Shown one piece after another: positions 34,020 to 42,522 of a stretch of 64,000 bases of DNA (the stretch's first letter is position 1; each line of letters opens with the position of its first letter). Both the position numbers and the translations under genes were made by a program. Below the pieces are notes generated by a model. That model made no database searches. It was not told the DNA's origin and was given only the letters and a program-made list of their open reading frames with translations. The stretch spans positions 1 through 64,000 of the forward strand of contig JAEXNA010000012.1 in the NCBI GenBank assembly GCA_023447635.1, in the 5' to 3' direction. Source of the DNA: Vulcanimicrobiota bacterium. GTDB taxonomy: Bacteria > Vulcanimicrobiota > Xenobia > Xenobiales > JADMJV01.

Positions 34020-36470
34020 CTAAAGCCGCGGGTCGATCGGGGTGCTTTCCAGCGCCAGCACGGCAAAGACCGAGCGATGGACCTCATAGAGCGGCCCCCC
34101 GGTCGCGTACACCTCGAGGGCTTGTAGCCCGAGAGCGAACTCGCGCAGGGCCAGCGATCGCTTACGCGACAACCCACGGCGACGCAGTTCATCGAGATGG
34201 TCGGTGTAGTCCGGTCCGTAGATCAACCGCAGGTACTCTCGTCCTCGCACTTTCAGGGCCGGCTGCAGCGGTCCGCCCCGCGGCTCGAAGGCCAGGAAGG
34301 TCTCGGGCTTGACCACCATCCCCTCTCCACCCCCTTCCGTCAGCACCTCCCACCAGGCACAGGCTTTGGCCTGGCTTTCGGGGTCGGACAGGTCGACTTC
34401 GAAGGTTTGGGTCGGGTGAAAGCAGGGCGCCCCTCCGAACCATCGCTCGAGTTGCTCGAGATGCCAGCGATGAGTCTGCTGAGTGTAGACCCGGTCGCGG
34501 GTCGCCAGCAGATGAAAAGGCGCCAACTTGATTCCGAGCAGCCCGTCGGTGGGCCAGCAGTAGGGGCGGTAGGCCTGGCGGAAAGCCCCGGCGTTGTCCA
34601 ACCGACTTCTCTGCCGCTGGAGCAGCGCCGAGACTCCTTCGCCGGTCTCTTCGAGCAGGGCCACAGCGCGGCTCAGAGCGTGCTGCGAAGCGGCCCCAAC
34701 GGGACCATACTGCTGCTTCAGCAGCCCCTGGGCCTTGGCCGACCAGGGCATCAGTTCGGCGTCGATGCAAACCCAGTCGGTCTTCATCTCTTCCCAAAAC
34801 CGCAGGCGCTCTAAGGTGCTGATCAGCTGATCGACCAACGCTTGCTCTAGCTCGGCTTCGAAGAACGGCCGTCCGGTGCGCGTATAGCAACGCCCCCGGC
34901 CGTCCTGGCGCAGGACCAGGATGGCTCGCGAGCCCATGTGCTTCTCCTGACAGAGGACTCGATCTTGTCCGCGATGGGCGTAAAAATCGAACGCTTCCTG
35001 AGGGTACTCCAGGTAGCCCTCCCGTTCCGAGGTCGCGGTCGGCGACATCGTGGGTGGCAGATAGATCAGCCACTCCGGGGCTACGGCCCAGCGACTCATC
35101 ACCTCGAGCGCCGCCGCCGTTTGCGACTCGTGAACCCCCAGATTGGGAACCAGGGCGGTCTCGAGATGCAGCTTTCCGAGAACATCACGGATTTTGAGTT
35201 CGCCTCCGTCTCGGACGGGGCCGGGCGGGACTAGCGGGCGAGCCGGCTCGCAGTAGACTTCCGCCGCAGGGACCTGCACGAGTTCGAGTTCGGGATAGCG
35301 CAACGCCGTCAGGGAGCCACCAAAGACACAGCCGGTGTCGATATTGATGGTGCGGTTCAGCCAGGTCGCTCGTGCTACCGGAGTGTGACCGTAGACCACC
35401 ACGGCGTTACCCCGGTAGTCCGCTGCCCAGTTCCGTCGGACGGGCAGACCGAACTCATCGGTCTCTCCGGTGGTGTCGCCGTACAAGCAGAAGTTACGCA
35501 CCCGCTGGGAGGCGCGACCCTGGAAACGCTCTTTGATTCCGGCGTGGGCCACCACCAGCCGACCCGAATCCAGCACGTAATGGCTGATCAGGCTGTCCAG
35601 GAAGCGGCGCATCCGGTCCCTGTAGGCTGTATCTTTGCCATCGAGTTCGGCGACGGTTTTTTCCAGACCGTAGGCGACGTTGACCTGGCGGCCTTCCAGG
35701 TAGCGGGAAAGTTTGGCGTCGTGGTTGCCGGCGACAGCCATGGCGTGGCCTCGTTCGACCATTCGGGCGACGATCTCGAAGCAGTCGAGGTTTCGGGTCC
35801 CACGGTCGGTGATGTCGCCCACGAAAAAGGCTGTTCGACCCTCGGGATGCCCGTCGGGGCCGTAGCCCAGGCGATCGAGCAGGATCTCGAGTTCGCTCGC
35901 GCAGCCGTGCAGGTCGCCGATGATGTCGAACGGGCCGGACAGGTCCCGCCGGTCGTTCCAGAGCGGCGTCCGTTCCATCACGGCTGACTCCTGGCGGTCG
36001 AGAGTCAGGCGGTAGACGCGGTGATAGCGTTCGTTCTTGACCTCTCTGCAGCCTTTGTTGAACAGAGAGATGTGGCGTAAGACCACTCTTGGGTCCATGT
36101 CGCGGTCCTGGCGCTGGGCGTTGCGGCTCAGGCAGACGTCCCGAGGCGTATCGAACAGTAGCGCCAGTGTCAGCGAGTCGTGCTCCTTGGCGATCGCCTT
36201 GAGCGCCTTGCGGTCTTCGGCCCGCAGATTGGTGGCGTCGACCACCGTCATCCGGCCCTGGCGCAAACGAATGCCGACGATGGCGTGGAGCAGTTCGAAG
36301 GCGGCTCCGGTGGCGGACTGGTCGTTTTCATCGTCACTGACCATGCCTCGGCAGCGGTCGGACGAGACGATTTCGGTGGGCAGAAAGTGGCGCTGAGCAA
36401 AAGTCGACTTGCCCGAGCCAGAGGCGCCCATCAGTAAGATCAAGCTGGGTTCGGGGAGAGAGAGCTTCAT
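34020..36470 (-). CDS. pnkp: Bacterial polynucleotide kinase-phosphatase-ligase Pnkp
   Basis: 816 residues. N-terminal 5'-OH polynucleotide kinase with P-loop at 15-22 (GASGSGKS). Central calcineurin-like 2',3'-phosphatase (about 180-400) with D186/H188 (GDLHG), D219/D222 (GDITDRG), N249/H250 (GNHD) and H362 (YGHTP). C-terminal adenylyltransferase/ligase domain with lysine K510 (EKHMGSR) and motif IV EGMVVKP. Together with Hen1 it heals and seals ribotoxin-cleaved RNA. Its ATG overlaps the hen1 TGA (ATGA), so translation is coupled. Start 36470 is chosen because the longer frame runs inside hen1. Confidence 0.96.
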   Translation of the reverse strand: MKLSLPEPSLILLMGASGSGKSTFAQRHFLPTEIVSSDRCRGMVSDDENDQSATGAAFELLHAIVGIRLRQGRMTVVDATNLRAEDRKALKAIAKEHDSLTLALLFDTPRDVCLSRNAQRQDRDMDPRVVLRHISLFNKGCREVKNERYHRVYRLTLDRQESAVMERTPLWNDRRDLSGPFDIIGDLHGCASELEILLDRLGYGPDGHPEGRTAFFVGDITDRGTRNLDCFEIVARMVERGHAMAVAGNHDAKLSRYLEGRQVNVAYGLEKTVAELDGKDTAYRDRMRRFLDSLISHYVLDSGRLVVAHAGIKERFQGRASQRVRNFCLYGDTTGETDEFGLPVRRNWAADYRGNAVVVYGHTPVARATWLNRTINIDTGCVFGGSLTALRYPELELVQVPAAEVYCEPARPLVPPGPVRDGGELKIRDVLGKLHLETALVPNLGVHESQTAAALEVMSRWAVAPEWLIYLPPTMSPTATSEREGYLEYPQEAFDFYAHRGQDRVLCQEKHMGSRAILVLRQDGRGRCYTRTGRPFFEAELEQALVDQLISTLERLRFWEEMKTDWVCIDAELMPWSAKAQGLLKQQYGPVGAASQHALSRAVALLEETGEGVSALLQRQRSRLDNAGAFRQAYRPYCWPTDGLLGIKLAPFHLLATRDRVYTQQTHRWHLEQLERWFGGAPCFHPTQTFEVDLSDPESQAKACAWWEVLTEGGGEGMVVKPETFLAFEPRGGPLQPALKVRGREYLRLIYGPDYTDHLDELRRRGLSRKRSLALREFALGLQALEVYATGGPLYEVHRSVFAVLALESTPIDPRL

Positions 36471-37822
36471 CGGAAAAAGACCGCCATCTGGCTGGGACAG
36501 CCGTAAAGTTCGTGGGGCTCGCCAACGCCCCTGAGTTCGACCTGGTAGTCTCCTCGCACCGCTTCGGCCCACTCGCGGAACTGCTCGCGGGTCCACTCGA
36601 AGCGGTGGTCGGAGTGGCGGAAGCGACCCGTGGGCAAGCTTTCCCAGACGGCGTTATACTCGACGTTCGGAGTGGTAACCACGATGAGTTGGGGGCGCAG
36701 GTGCCCGAACAGGTTTCTGGCCAGGCGGGGGAGGTGCTCGGGGTCGACGTGCTCGATCACCTCGACCAGAACGGCCGCCTCGGCACCCAGCAGTCGATCG
36801 TCAGCGTAAAGCAGACTGCTCTGGAACAGTTCCACCCTGGCGCGCTGAGCTTCGCTCCGTCGCTCCAGCGCTTGTCCGGCCCGTTCCAGGGCCAGCGGGG
36901 AGACGTCGCAAGCTAGAATCTTGGAAAGGCGAGAGTTTTTGAGCAGACGTCGCAGCAGTCGACCCTCGCCACAGCCAAGATCGGCCACGCTGGAAACTCC
37001 GCGCTCTTCCAGTACGGCCGCCACCGCGTCCAGACGCTGGTCGTGGAGCCCCAGGCGACGTTCTTCTTGCTCTTCGCAAGCCCCGGCTTCTTCCTCGCCT
37101 TCGGCCTGCTCGGCGGTTAGCGGCACGAGTTCGCTCAAGGCGCGCTGCCGCAGGTCCTTACGGAAGCGTAGGTAGCGGGTGACGATCAGCTCTTTCTCGG
37201 GGTGGTCGGCCAGCCAGTCTTCCCCGCGCTGCACGAGTTTTTCGACTTCGTCGGTACCGACCCAGTAGTGTTTCTCGTTGTCGAGGACCGGCATCAGGAT
37301 GTAGAGGTGCCGTAACGCCCGGTAGATCTCGAGGTGAGCGGTCAAGACGACGTGAAAGTAGGCCGAATCGCCCCACTGAGGGTAGGCTTCGTCGATGGCC
37401 AGCGGAGTAGCCTGGACGTCGTAGCCCAACGGTTCGAACAGGCGACGCAGCAGCTTTTCCCCCCCGCGACAGGGCAAGAGCGGAATTTCTATCTCCACTT
37501 CGACAGCCTTTTCGACCAGCTGAGGATGACTTTCGCAGCGTGGAATCATGGCTGTGCGAAACATTTGATTGAGAGCCACGCTCAGCAACGAGGAAGCGAC
37601 GTAGGGGCGGTCGTTGACGTAAGGCTGAAGAGCAAAGCTCGAGGCGCCGCCGCGGCGGGTCAGCTTCATCGGATCGACCTCGATCATGAGCACGACCCTC
37701 TGAGGGGCGGGGTAAAAGACGTGAACTTCACCGAAAGTGGTGGACTGGGTGTGCACCTTGTCGGGGTGCTTCTGGAGCAGAAAGCTCAACTCTGGGAGGT
37801 CGGCTTTCAGATGGATCAGCAT
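36467..37822 (-). CDS. hen1: 3' terminal RNA ribose 2'-O-methyltransferase Hen1
   Basis: 451 residues. The N-terminal Hen1-specific domain (about 1-235) begins MLIHLKADLPEL. A SAM-dependent methyltransferase domain follows: motif I VADLGCGEGRLL, and the metal-binding signature EVIEHVDPEH that positions the terminal ribose. It methylates the 2'-OH at the break site so that the RNA repaired by Pnkp resists renewed cleavage. First gene of the two-gene operon; a terminator separates it from the lipoprotein gene upstream. Confidence 0.96.
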   Translation of the reverse strand: MLIHLKADLPELSFLLQKHPDKVHTQSTTFGEVHVFYPAPQRVVLMIEVDPMKLTRRGGASSFALQPYVNDRPYVASSLLSVALNQMFRTAMIPRCESHPQLVEKAVEVEIEIPLLPCRGGEKLLRRLFEPLGYDVQATPLAIDEAYPQWGDSAYFHVVLTAHLEIYRALRHLYILMPVLDNEKHYWVGTDEVEKLVQRGEDWLADHPEKELIVTRYLRFRKDLRQRALSELVPLTAEQAEGEEEAGACEEQEERRLGLHDQRLDAVAAVLEERGVSSVADLGCGEGRLLRRLLKNSRLSKILACDVSPLALERAGQALERRSEAQRARVELFQSSLLYADDRLLGAEAAVLVEVIEHVDPEHLPRLARNLFGHLRPQLIVVTTPNVEYNAVWESLPTGRFRHSDHRFEWTREQFREWAEAVRGDYQVELRGVGEPHELYGCPSQMAVFFR

Positions 37823-37894
37823 AGTGGGCGCTTCTTCCCCATGCTGCTCCGTGTCCCTTTGCGGGACTGAGCGAGTTTTGCAAAATGAGGGCCA

Positions 37895-37934
37895 TAAAAA
37901 AAGCGACGACCGCGGGTTAGGCGGTCGTCGCTAA
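37895..37934 (-). terminator. Rho-independent terminator
   Basis: AGCGACGACCGC-ctaaccc-GCGGTCGTCGCT followed by TTTTTTATGG on the minus strand. It ends the lipoprotein transcript before hen1. Confidence 0.88.
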
Positions 37935-37959
37935 GTGGCCGGGGGAGCGGCTGAGAAGG

Positions 37960-38295
37960 CTACTCCTTCTTATCGCCCGGCATGGTCACGTCCACGTCAG
38001 GGACCGTGATGTTAGTCTTTTCCTGTTTGACGTCAACGTCGGGGACTTCGACCTCGACGGTTTTCTTTTCGGTGCCGACATCGACGTCCGGCACGCTGAC
38101 CTGCTTGGTCTCTTTCTTGAGCTCGACATCGGCGGTTTCGACGTCGTACTTCGGCAGATTACCCTCGGTGGTAGTTACCTTGACGTCAGGCAGTTTGGCT
38201 TCCTCGGTCTGCTTGACACTGCAACCGGTGCCTGCCAGGGTGAGCAGCAAGGCGCCGCCGACGGCGGCCGTTTTCCAAATGGGTGTCGATTTCAT
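37960..38295 (-). CDS. Small lipoprotein with VPDVDV repeats
   Basis: Not recognised. 111 residues. Lipoprotein signal with lipobox LAGTGC. The mature part repeats a roughly 18-residue beta-like unit ending in VPDVDV: QVSVPDVDV, VEVEVPDVDV, NITVPDVDV, with a first degenerate LPDVKV. Lys/Glu/Thr-rich spacers separate the units. Similar alternating patterns form extended strands on the cell surface. A strong terminator follows. Role unknown, perhaps structural or metal-binding through the Asp pairs. Confidence 0.8.
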   Translation of the reverse strand: MKSTPIWKTAAVGGALLLTLAGTGCSVKQTEEAKLPDVKVTTTEGNLPKYDVETADVELKKETKQVSVPDVDVGTEKKTVEVEVPDVDVKQEKTNITVPDVDVTMPGDKKE

Positions 38296-38478
38296 ATCGT
38301 TGTCCTCCTAGAGCTTTTCGCTAACCCTAATTTAAGCTTGCTCTTGTTGGGGACCATCGTTAGCTCGGTCCCAAGCGACCTATCCGAAGGTATCGACGGA
38401 AAGCGGACAAGGGGAGTCCCTGTGGAGGGCATACCTCGATGCTACTATGGGATACCCTGGTCGGGCACTTTTGAGGGA

Positions 38479-38574
38479 TTATCGGCCGGGCACGGGTCGC
38501 TATATTAACCCTACAACCGAACACAAACATCCCCCAACCCCCAGAAGACCGAGTTCCCTCTCGGTCTTCTATCT
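38479..38574 (+). ncRNA. Possible small RNA with orphan promoter and terminator
   Basis: TTATCG (38479-38484), a 16-base spacer and TATATT (38501-38506) form a weak promoter. About 35 bases downstream an intrinsic terminator, AGAAGACCGAG-ttccct-CTCGGTCTTCT then ATCTTTG (38543-38575), closes a transcript of about 65 nt with no open frame. No plus-strand gene lies upstream to need this terminator. Confidence 0.3.
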
Positions 38575-38652
38575 TTGTGTCCGCTTTTTCCCGACGGGAA
38601 ATCTGTGTGTTCAGCCGCAAGCTTGCCCTTGCCCGCCGAGCTCGCTAAAATC

Positions 38653-38753
38653 CGAGCCGGCTCGCTCGACAGCGAGCTGGAGCTCACTCCAACCCGAGCC
38701 GGCTCACTCGACAGCGAGCTGGAGCTCACTCCAACCCGAGCCGGCTCAGCTCG
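38653..38753. repeat. 42-bp tandem repeat, 2.4 copies
   Basis: Units start at 38653, 38695 and 38737 (partial). The two full units differ at one visible position. Each holds nested dyads: GAGCCGGCTC, CTCGCT-cgac-AGCGAG and GAGCT-gg-AGCTC, so single strands could fold strongly. Confidence 0.8.
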
Positions 38754-38795
38754 TGGGAACCTGACCGGTTGGCGGCTCCGGACTCATCGGCGGCA

Positions 38796-38832
38796 TAAAA
38801 AAACGACCCTCCGTGGGAGGGTCGTTTTCCTT
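38796..38832. terminator. Rho-independent terminator, bidirectional
   Basis: AAACGACCCT-ccgtgg-GAGGGTCGTTT with A-run and T-run flanks. It ends the minus-strand RRM protein gene. Confidence 0.85.
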
Positions 38833-38848
38833 CTCTCTCGAGACGAAA

Positions 38849-39106
38849 CTAGCGACGAGCGGGCTTCGGGCGAGCTTCGTTGACGACCAGCTTGCGGCCT
38901 TCGAGTTCGCTGCCATCGAGGCTGTCGATAGCGGCCTGGCCGCCGTCGCGGTCTTCCATTTCGACGAAGCCGAAGCCGCGGGGACGGCCGGTTTCACGGT
39001 CGGTTACCAGACGGACCGACTTGACGGGGCCAAACTGCTCGAAAGCCTGGACCAGCTGATCTTCGTGAAGGTTATAAGAGAGGTTTCCTACGTACAGATT
39101 CATCAT
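38849..39106 (-). CDS. RRM-type RNA-binding protein
   Basis: 85 residues, a single RNA recognition motif. RNP2 is LYVGNLSY and RNP1 is RGFGFVEM, with the usual beta-alpha-beta-beta-alpha-beta order and a short basic tail (RPKPARR). Bacterial RRM proteins of this size bind single-stranded RNA and are often cold-induced. The DEAD-box helicase gene lies 225 bp upstream on the same strand, which suits a shared role in RNA remodelling. The start could be either of two adjacent ATG codons. Confidence 0.93.
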   Translation of the reverse strand: MMNLYVGNLSYNLHEDQLVQAFEQFGPVKSVRLVTDRETGRPRGFGFVEMEDRDGGQAAIDSLDGSELEGRKLVVNEARPKPARR

Positions 39107-39330
39107 GTTCTCCTGTTCTCAATAAGCGATCCCATTGCTGAGACGGCCTTTTGCATAAGCATCGGAAAGACCAACCATCCACACCGTGCCGGGTGCCTTA
39201 CATGCAAACGCGAGCGAGAGAGGGAAACGGTTCTGGTATCGTGATATGCCCCACCTATTTACACCATGTGACATCAAAAGGCAACATGCCGCCGCCTTTT
39301 TCCCTTGCTAACCCCCGACCTGGCCAAGTT

Positions 39331-40728
39331 CTAGCGGCGACGGCGACGTCGGCGCTTCGGAGCGTCGCCTTCCGAGCCCGTAGCTGCGCCGTTTCCGGCC
39401 TGTCGGGGAGCCCCCGCCGCGACCAGGGTGCGTCCACCGCGAGAGCCACGGGACGAAGCCGATCCGCTGCGACCCGAATCGCTTCTCGACGAGCGCGAAG
39501 AGGACGAGCCACGGGACGAGCCGTTGCGCTCGGACGAGGCCGGAGCGACCGCCGACGGAGCCGCCGGACGTGAAGCCGCCGCCTCCAGGCGCTTCGCGGC
39601 GTTGCTTTCCAGGTTGGAAGGTTTGACCCAATCCATGGGGCGGATCGCTTGCTTGAGTCCGCGCTTTAGCTTGCCCCACTGCTCGTCGTCGGTGTCGGCG
39701 ATCAGAGTGTAGGCCGAACCCTCGCGACCCATGCGGCCGGTGCGACCCACGCGGTGAGTCAGCAGTTCCGGGCTTTCGGGCAGTTCGTAGTTGACCACCA
39801 GTTCGACGTGGTCGACGTCCAAGCCGCGGGCCGCCACGTTGGTGGCGACCAGCACCTCGATAGTATTATCGCGGAAGTCTTGCATCACGCGGTCACGAGC
39901 GTTCTGGCTCATGTTGCCCTGCAGGCAGCCTACCGAATAGCCGAAGGTGGCCAGCTTCTTGGCCAGATTACGGACGCCGTACTTGGTTCGTCCGAAGACG
40001 ATCGAACTGCCGTTGTCGGCCTGGTCGAGCAGGCTGCGCAGAGCGTCCATGCGGTCGCTGGAGCGGATTTTCAACGCGATGTGGTCGATTTTGGGCTCTT
40101 CTGCCTTGGTGACCGGAATGGTGACGGTGGCGGGCTTATAAAGATACTTGCGGCTGGCTTCCTGAACCCAGCCCGGCATGGTGGCCGAGAAAAGAGCGGT
40201 GACGTGGTCGCCCTTAAGCGCCTTGAGAACGAACTCGACGTCCTTGGCGAAGCCGTAGTCCAGCATCTCGTCGGCTTCATCGATCACGGCGTAGACGACT
40301 CGGTCCAGGTTGACCGCGCCCTGTTTGAGCAAGTCGACCAGGCGGCCCGGGGTGGCTACCAGAATCTGTACGCCCTTTTTGATGGCTGTGATCTGCGGTC
40401 CGATCGAGCGGCCGCCGTAAACGGGAAGGACGCTGAGGCCGTCGGCCGTGGCCAGGCTGGCCACGACGTCGACGATCTGATTGGCGAGTTCTCGGGTAGG
40501 GGTCAGGACCAGCGCCTGAACCCAGGCTTTTTTGGGATCGACGAATTCGACCATGGGAAGAGAGAAGGCCAGGGTTTTGCCCGAGCCAGTGCTGGCTTGC
40601 CCGATCACGTCCTGGGAGTCGAGCAGCAGCGGGATAGAACGCTCCTGAATAGGGGTGGGGGTCGTGATCCCTCGCGCTTCCAGCGCCTTCAGGCTCTGGG
40701 GGAGAAGATCGAAATCAGAAAACTTCAT
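39331..40728 (-). CDS. DEAD-box RNA helicase
   Basis: 465 residues. All core motifs are present: Q-motif TPTPIQERSIP, motif I ASTGSGKT, motif II VIDEADEM, motif III SATMP and motif VI HRVGRTGR. The C-terminal tail of about 90 residues is Ser/Arg/Gly-rich and ends in a run of Arg, typical for unspecific RNA anchoring. It unwinds RNA duplexes using ATP; RhlE/DeaD-like relatives act in ribosome assembly and cold growth. The 321-bp gap upstream would allow a long regulated leader. Confidence 0.94.
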   Translation of the reverse strand: MKFSDFDLLPQSLKALEARGITTPTPIQERSIPLLLDSQDVIGQASTGSGKTLAFSLPMVEFVDPKKAWVQALVLTPTRELANQIVDVVASLATADGLSVLPVYGGRSIGPQITAIKKGVQILVATPGRLVDLLKQGAVNLDRVVYAVIDEADEMLDYGFAKDVEFVLKALKGDHVTALFSATMPGWVQEASRKYLYKPATVTIPVTKAEEPKIDHIALKIRSSDRMDALRSLLDQADNGSSIVFGRTKYGVRNLAKKLATFGYSVGCLQGNMSQNARDRVMQDFRDNTIEVLVATNVAARGLDVDHVELVVNYELPESPELLTHRVGRTGRMGREGSAYTLIADTDDEQWGKLKRGLKQAIRPMDWVKPSNLESNAAKRLEAAASRPAAPSAVAPASSERNGSSRGSSSSRSSRSDSGRSGSASSRGSRGGRTLVAAGAPRQAGNGAATGSEGDAPKRRRRRRR

Positions 40729-41049
40729 ACTTTGTGGGCGTCCTTATGGCTGGGGCCGCGTCCCCATGAGGAGGAGCCGCGGCCCGAATTCTGGCCACTC
40801 TAACATACGGCGTCAAGATTGGTCTCGCCGGCCTTTCCCCTGGTTGGGATCTTTCCTAGTTGTCTCGGCGGGAAAGCACTGATTTCCACCCACCGAGGTT
40901 TCGCACCGGATTCTAGCACGAAAGGATGCCATCCCAGGATAGGCTGCTTCCCTCCAAGGGGATGACCACGCCGTTTGGCGGCCGCGATACATTAGAGAAG
41001 CCGAAGCCAGAGGGCAAGGCTCACAGTACGGAGGGAGGTCGCGAGCACA
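40729..41049. other. Divergent intergenic region
   Basis: 321 bp between the helicase and the 41050 gene starts. No gene, stable RNA or strong hairpin was recognised. It must hold the promoters of both. Confidence 0.4.
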
Positions 41050-41505
41050 ATGCACGAACGGAATGACGAAACGTTGGACCGAGCCGCTCACGGAAGGTCC
41101 GCCTACGGAACTTACGATTCTGTGCTGGGGCTGGACCGCTACGTTGCCGACCTGGCGACAGCGAGCGGCCGCTACTCGGTTCTTTTCGAGGGCCGGGACG
41201 GCGTGCGCGCCGTGATCCGTCATCCGGACCCGTTCTTTCGGGCCCTGGAGAGGGCCTGGAACGAGCATCCGGGTCTGGGTGAGCGCGATGTTCACGCTTG
41301 CTTCTGGGGGCTGACGGAGCCGGAGATTCGCGGCGGGTTCGACTTTGCCGAACGGGTCGCACTGATCTCCGGGTTCCTGACCCTGGCCGCCACGGCGGTC
41401 GAACTGCTGGCCAACGGGCAACACCCGGAGGTCGCTTCGCTCGAAGAGCACGCACGGCACTACGGATCCAAAAGTAACAGTTTTTCCAAAAGAGAGGTCT
41501 TATGA
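41050..41505 (+). CDS. Hypothetical 151-residue protein
   Basis: Not recognised. Soluble, mildly acidic, with mixed helices and strands (YSVLFEGRDGVRAVIRH, then FDFAERVALISGFLTLAATAVELLA). The stop overlaps the start of the next gene in ATGA, which supports both as real and translationally coupled. GGAGGGAGG lies about 15 bases before the ATG. Confidence 0.65.
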   Translation: MHERNDETLDRAAHGRSAYGTYDSVLGLDRYVADLATASGRYSVLFEGRDGVRAVIRHPDPFFRALERAWNEHPGLGERDVHACFWGLTEPEIRGGFDFAERVALISGFLTLAATAVELLANGQHPEVASLEEHARHYGSKSNSFSKREVL

Positions 41506-41849
41506 AAACGCTACTCGCCGCTATGACTTTTGTTGTCTTTACGATGCTGGGACAGTCCGCCTGGGCCGACCCTGCCGTGAACTTCCTGATTTCCAACGAG
41601 AACGCCCGCGTGGTGGATAGCCACCAGTCGGTCATCACTACCCCGGTAGCCCAGCCGTTCAATGCGGCTCAGTGGCGCTGGGATCAAGCGGAAGCTCAGG
41701 AAGCGATCAAGACGGCCTTCCCCGAAAACCGAAGCGTCGTCAAACCGATTCAGGTCGTTCGCGAGAACGGTCGTGACGAGACGGAACTGAGCGAGGTCGA
41801 CCTGCGCGAAGAGTTGGCCGAGTCGAGACACCTGCTCAGCGACCGCTAA
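41502..41849 (+). CDS. Small exported protein, unknown
   Basis: Not recognised. 115 residues with a clear signal peptide (AMTFVVFTMLGQSAWA) and a polar mature part of about 92 residues. No Cys or repeats. Coupled to the preceding gene by a 4-base overlap. The 3' end overlaps the convergent glycosyltransferase gene by 14 bases. Confidence 0.72.
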   Translation: MKTLLAAMTFVVFTMLGQSAWADPAVNFLISNENARVVDSHQSVITTPVAQPFNAAQWRWDQAEAQEAIKTAFPENRSVVKPIQVVRENGRDETELSEVDLREELAESRHLLSDR

Positions 41850-42522
41850 GGTTCTCCTCGCCGGGCTGCGCCGCTCGTTGGCGAGCCAGACGTCGTCGAA
41901 CGACTTCGAGATAATCCTTTCGGTGCTCCGCGCTGCGGCGACCAAGGTTGGTCTCGTGCAGCCGGCGACGTGCGACCAGCGCTTCGGCGTAGAGAAAATC
42001 CGCCGGCAGCTCTTGCAGGCGAGCCAGCCAATCGGCGAAGTCGCCGATTTTAAGACTCTCATCAAACGGCCCTACCCTCATCGCCAGGTTTCTTCGGAGC
42101 AGGCAAGCGAGCGGGAGGGCCGCTTTTTGTTCCTCGCCGATCGGACCCTGAGCGTTGAACTCTTGAACTCGCCCAAAAACCGCACACGGCCTTGGCGAGC
42201 TTTCGAGCAGGGGGACCTGGTTCTCTAGCTTGTCTTGCTGCCACAGATCGTCGGCATCCAGGAAGGCCAGCAGTTCCCCTTGAGCTGCCTCCATCGCCCG
42301 ATTCCGGGCGTAGGCCGCCCCCTGCGAAACGGAGCCTCCTAGCGCCACCACGGAGGCGCCCAGCGAACGAAGGACCTTCTCTGTGCCGTCGCTGGAGCCG
42401 TCGTTGTAGATGATCACCTCCGTGGTCAGGCGTAAGCTCTGGGAAAACACCGAGGCGACCGCTTCGGCCAGAAACGGCTCCGCGTTGTAGGCAGGGATCA
42501 CGACGCTCAGCTGCGGAGTCAA
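41836..42522 (-). CDS. Family 2 glycosyltransferase (last gene of HprK/PqqD-type cluster)
   Basis: 228 residues from TTG 42522, which overlaps the TGA of the preceding gene (TTGA). The longer frame to 42642 lies inside that gene. GT-A fold: LSVVIPAYNAEPFLAEAVAS, then YNDGSSDGTE and the metal-binding FLDADDLW. It transfers a sugar from a nucleotide-sugar donor. Acceptor unknown; the cluster context suggests a peptide, protein or envelope glycan. It is the sixth gene of the co-oriented run. Confidence 0.88.
   Translation of the reverse strand: MTPQLSVVIPAYNAEPFLAEAVASVFSQSLRLTTEVIIYNDGSSDGTEKVLRSLGASVVALGGSVSQGAAYARNRAMEAAQGELLAFLDADDLWQQDKLENQVPLLESSPRPCAVFGRVQEFNAQGPIGEEQKAALPLACLLRRNLAMRVGPFDESLKIGDFADWLARLQELPADFLYAEALVARRRLHETNLGRRSAEHRKDYLEVVRRRLARQRAAQPGEENLSGR

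Larger units (their letters stand above)
38296..38848. other. Non-coding, repeat-rich intergenic region
   Basis: 553 bp without a supported gene. It holds a possible promoter and orphan terminator (38479-38574), 2.4 copies of a 42-bp repeat (38653-38753) and the terminator of the RRM gene (38796-38831). Confidence 0.6.

Noticed and set aside
38360..38620. 86-codon minus-strand frame
   Set aside because: It crosses the hairpin terminator and lacks a ribosome-binding site and family features.
38653..38753. CRISPR array
   Set aside because: Units are contiguous 42-bp repeats without unique spacers, and no cas genes are present.
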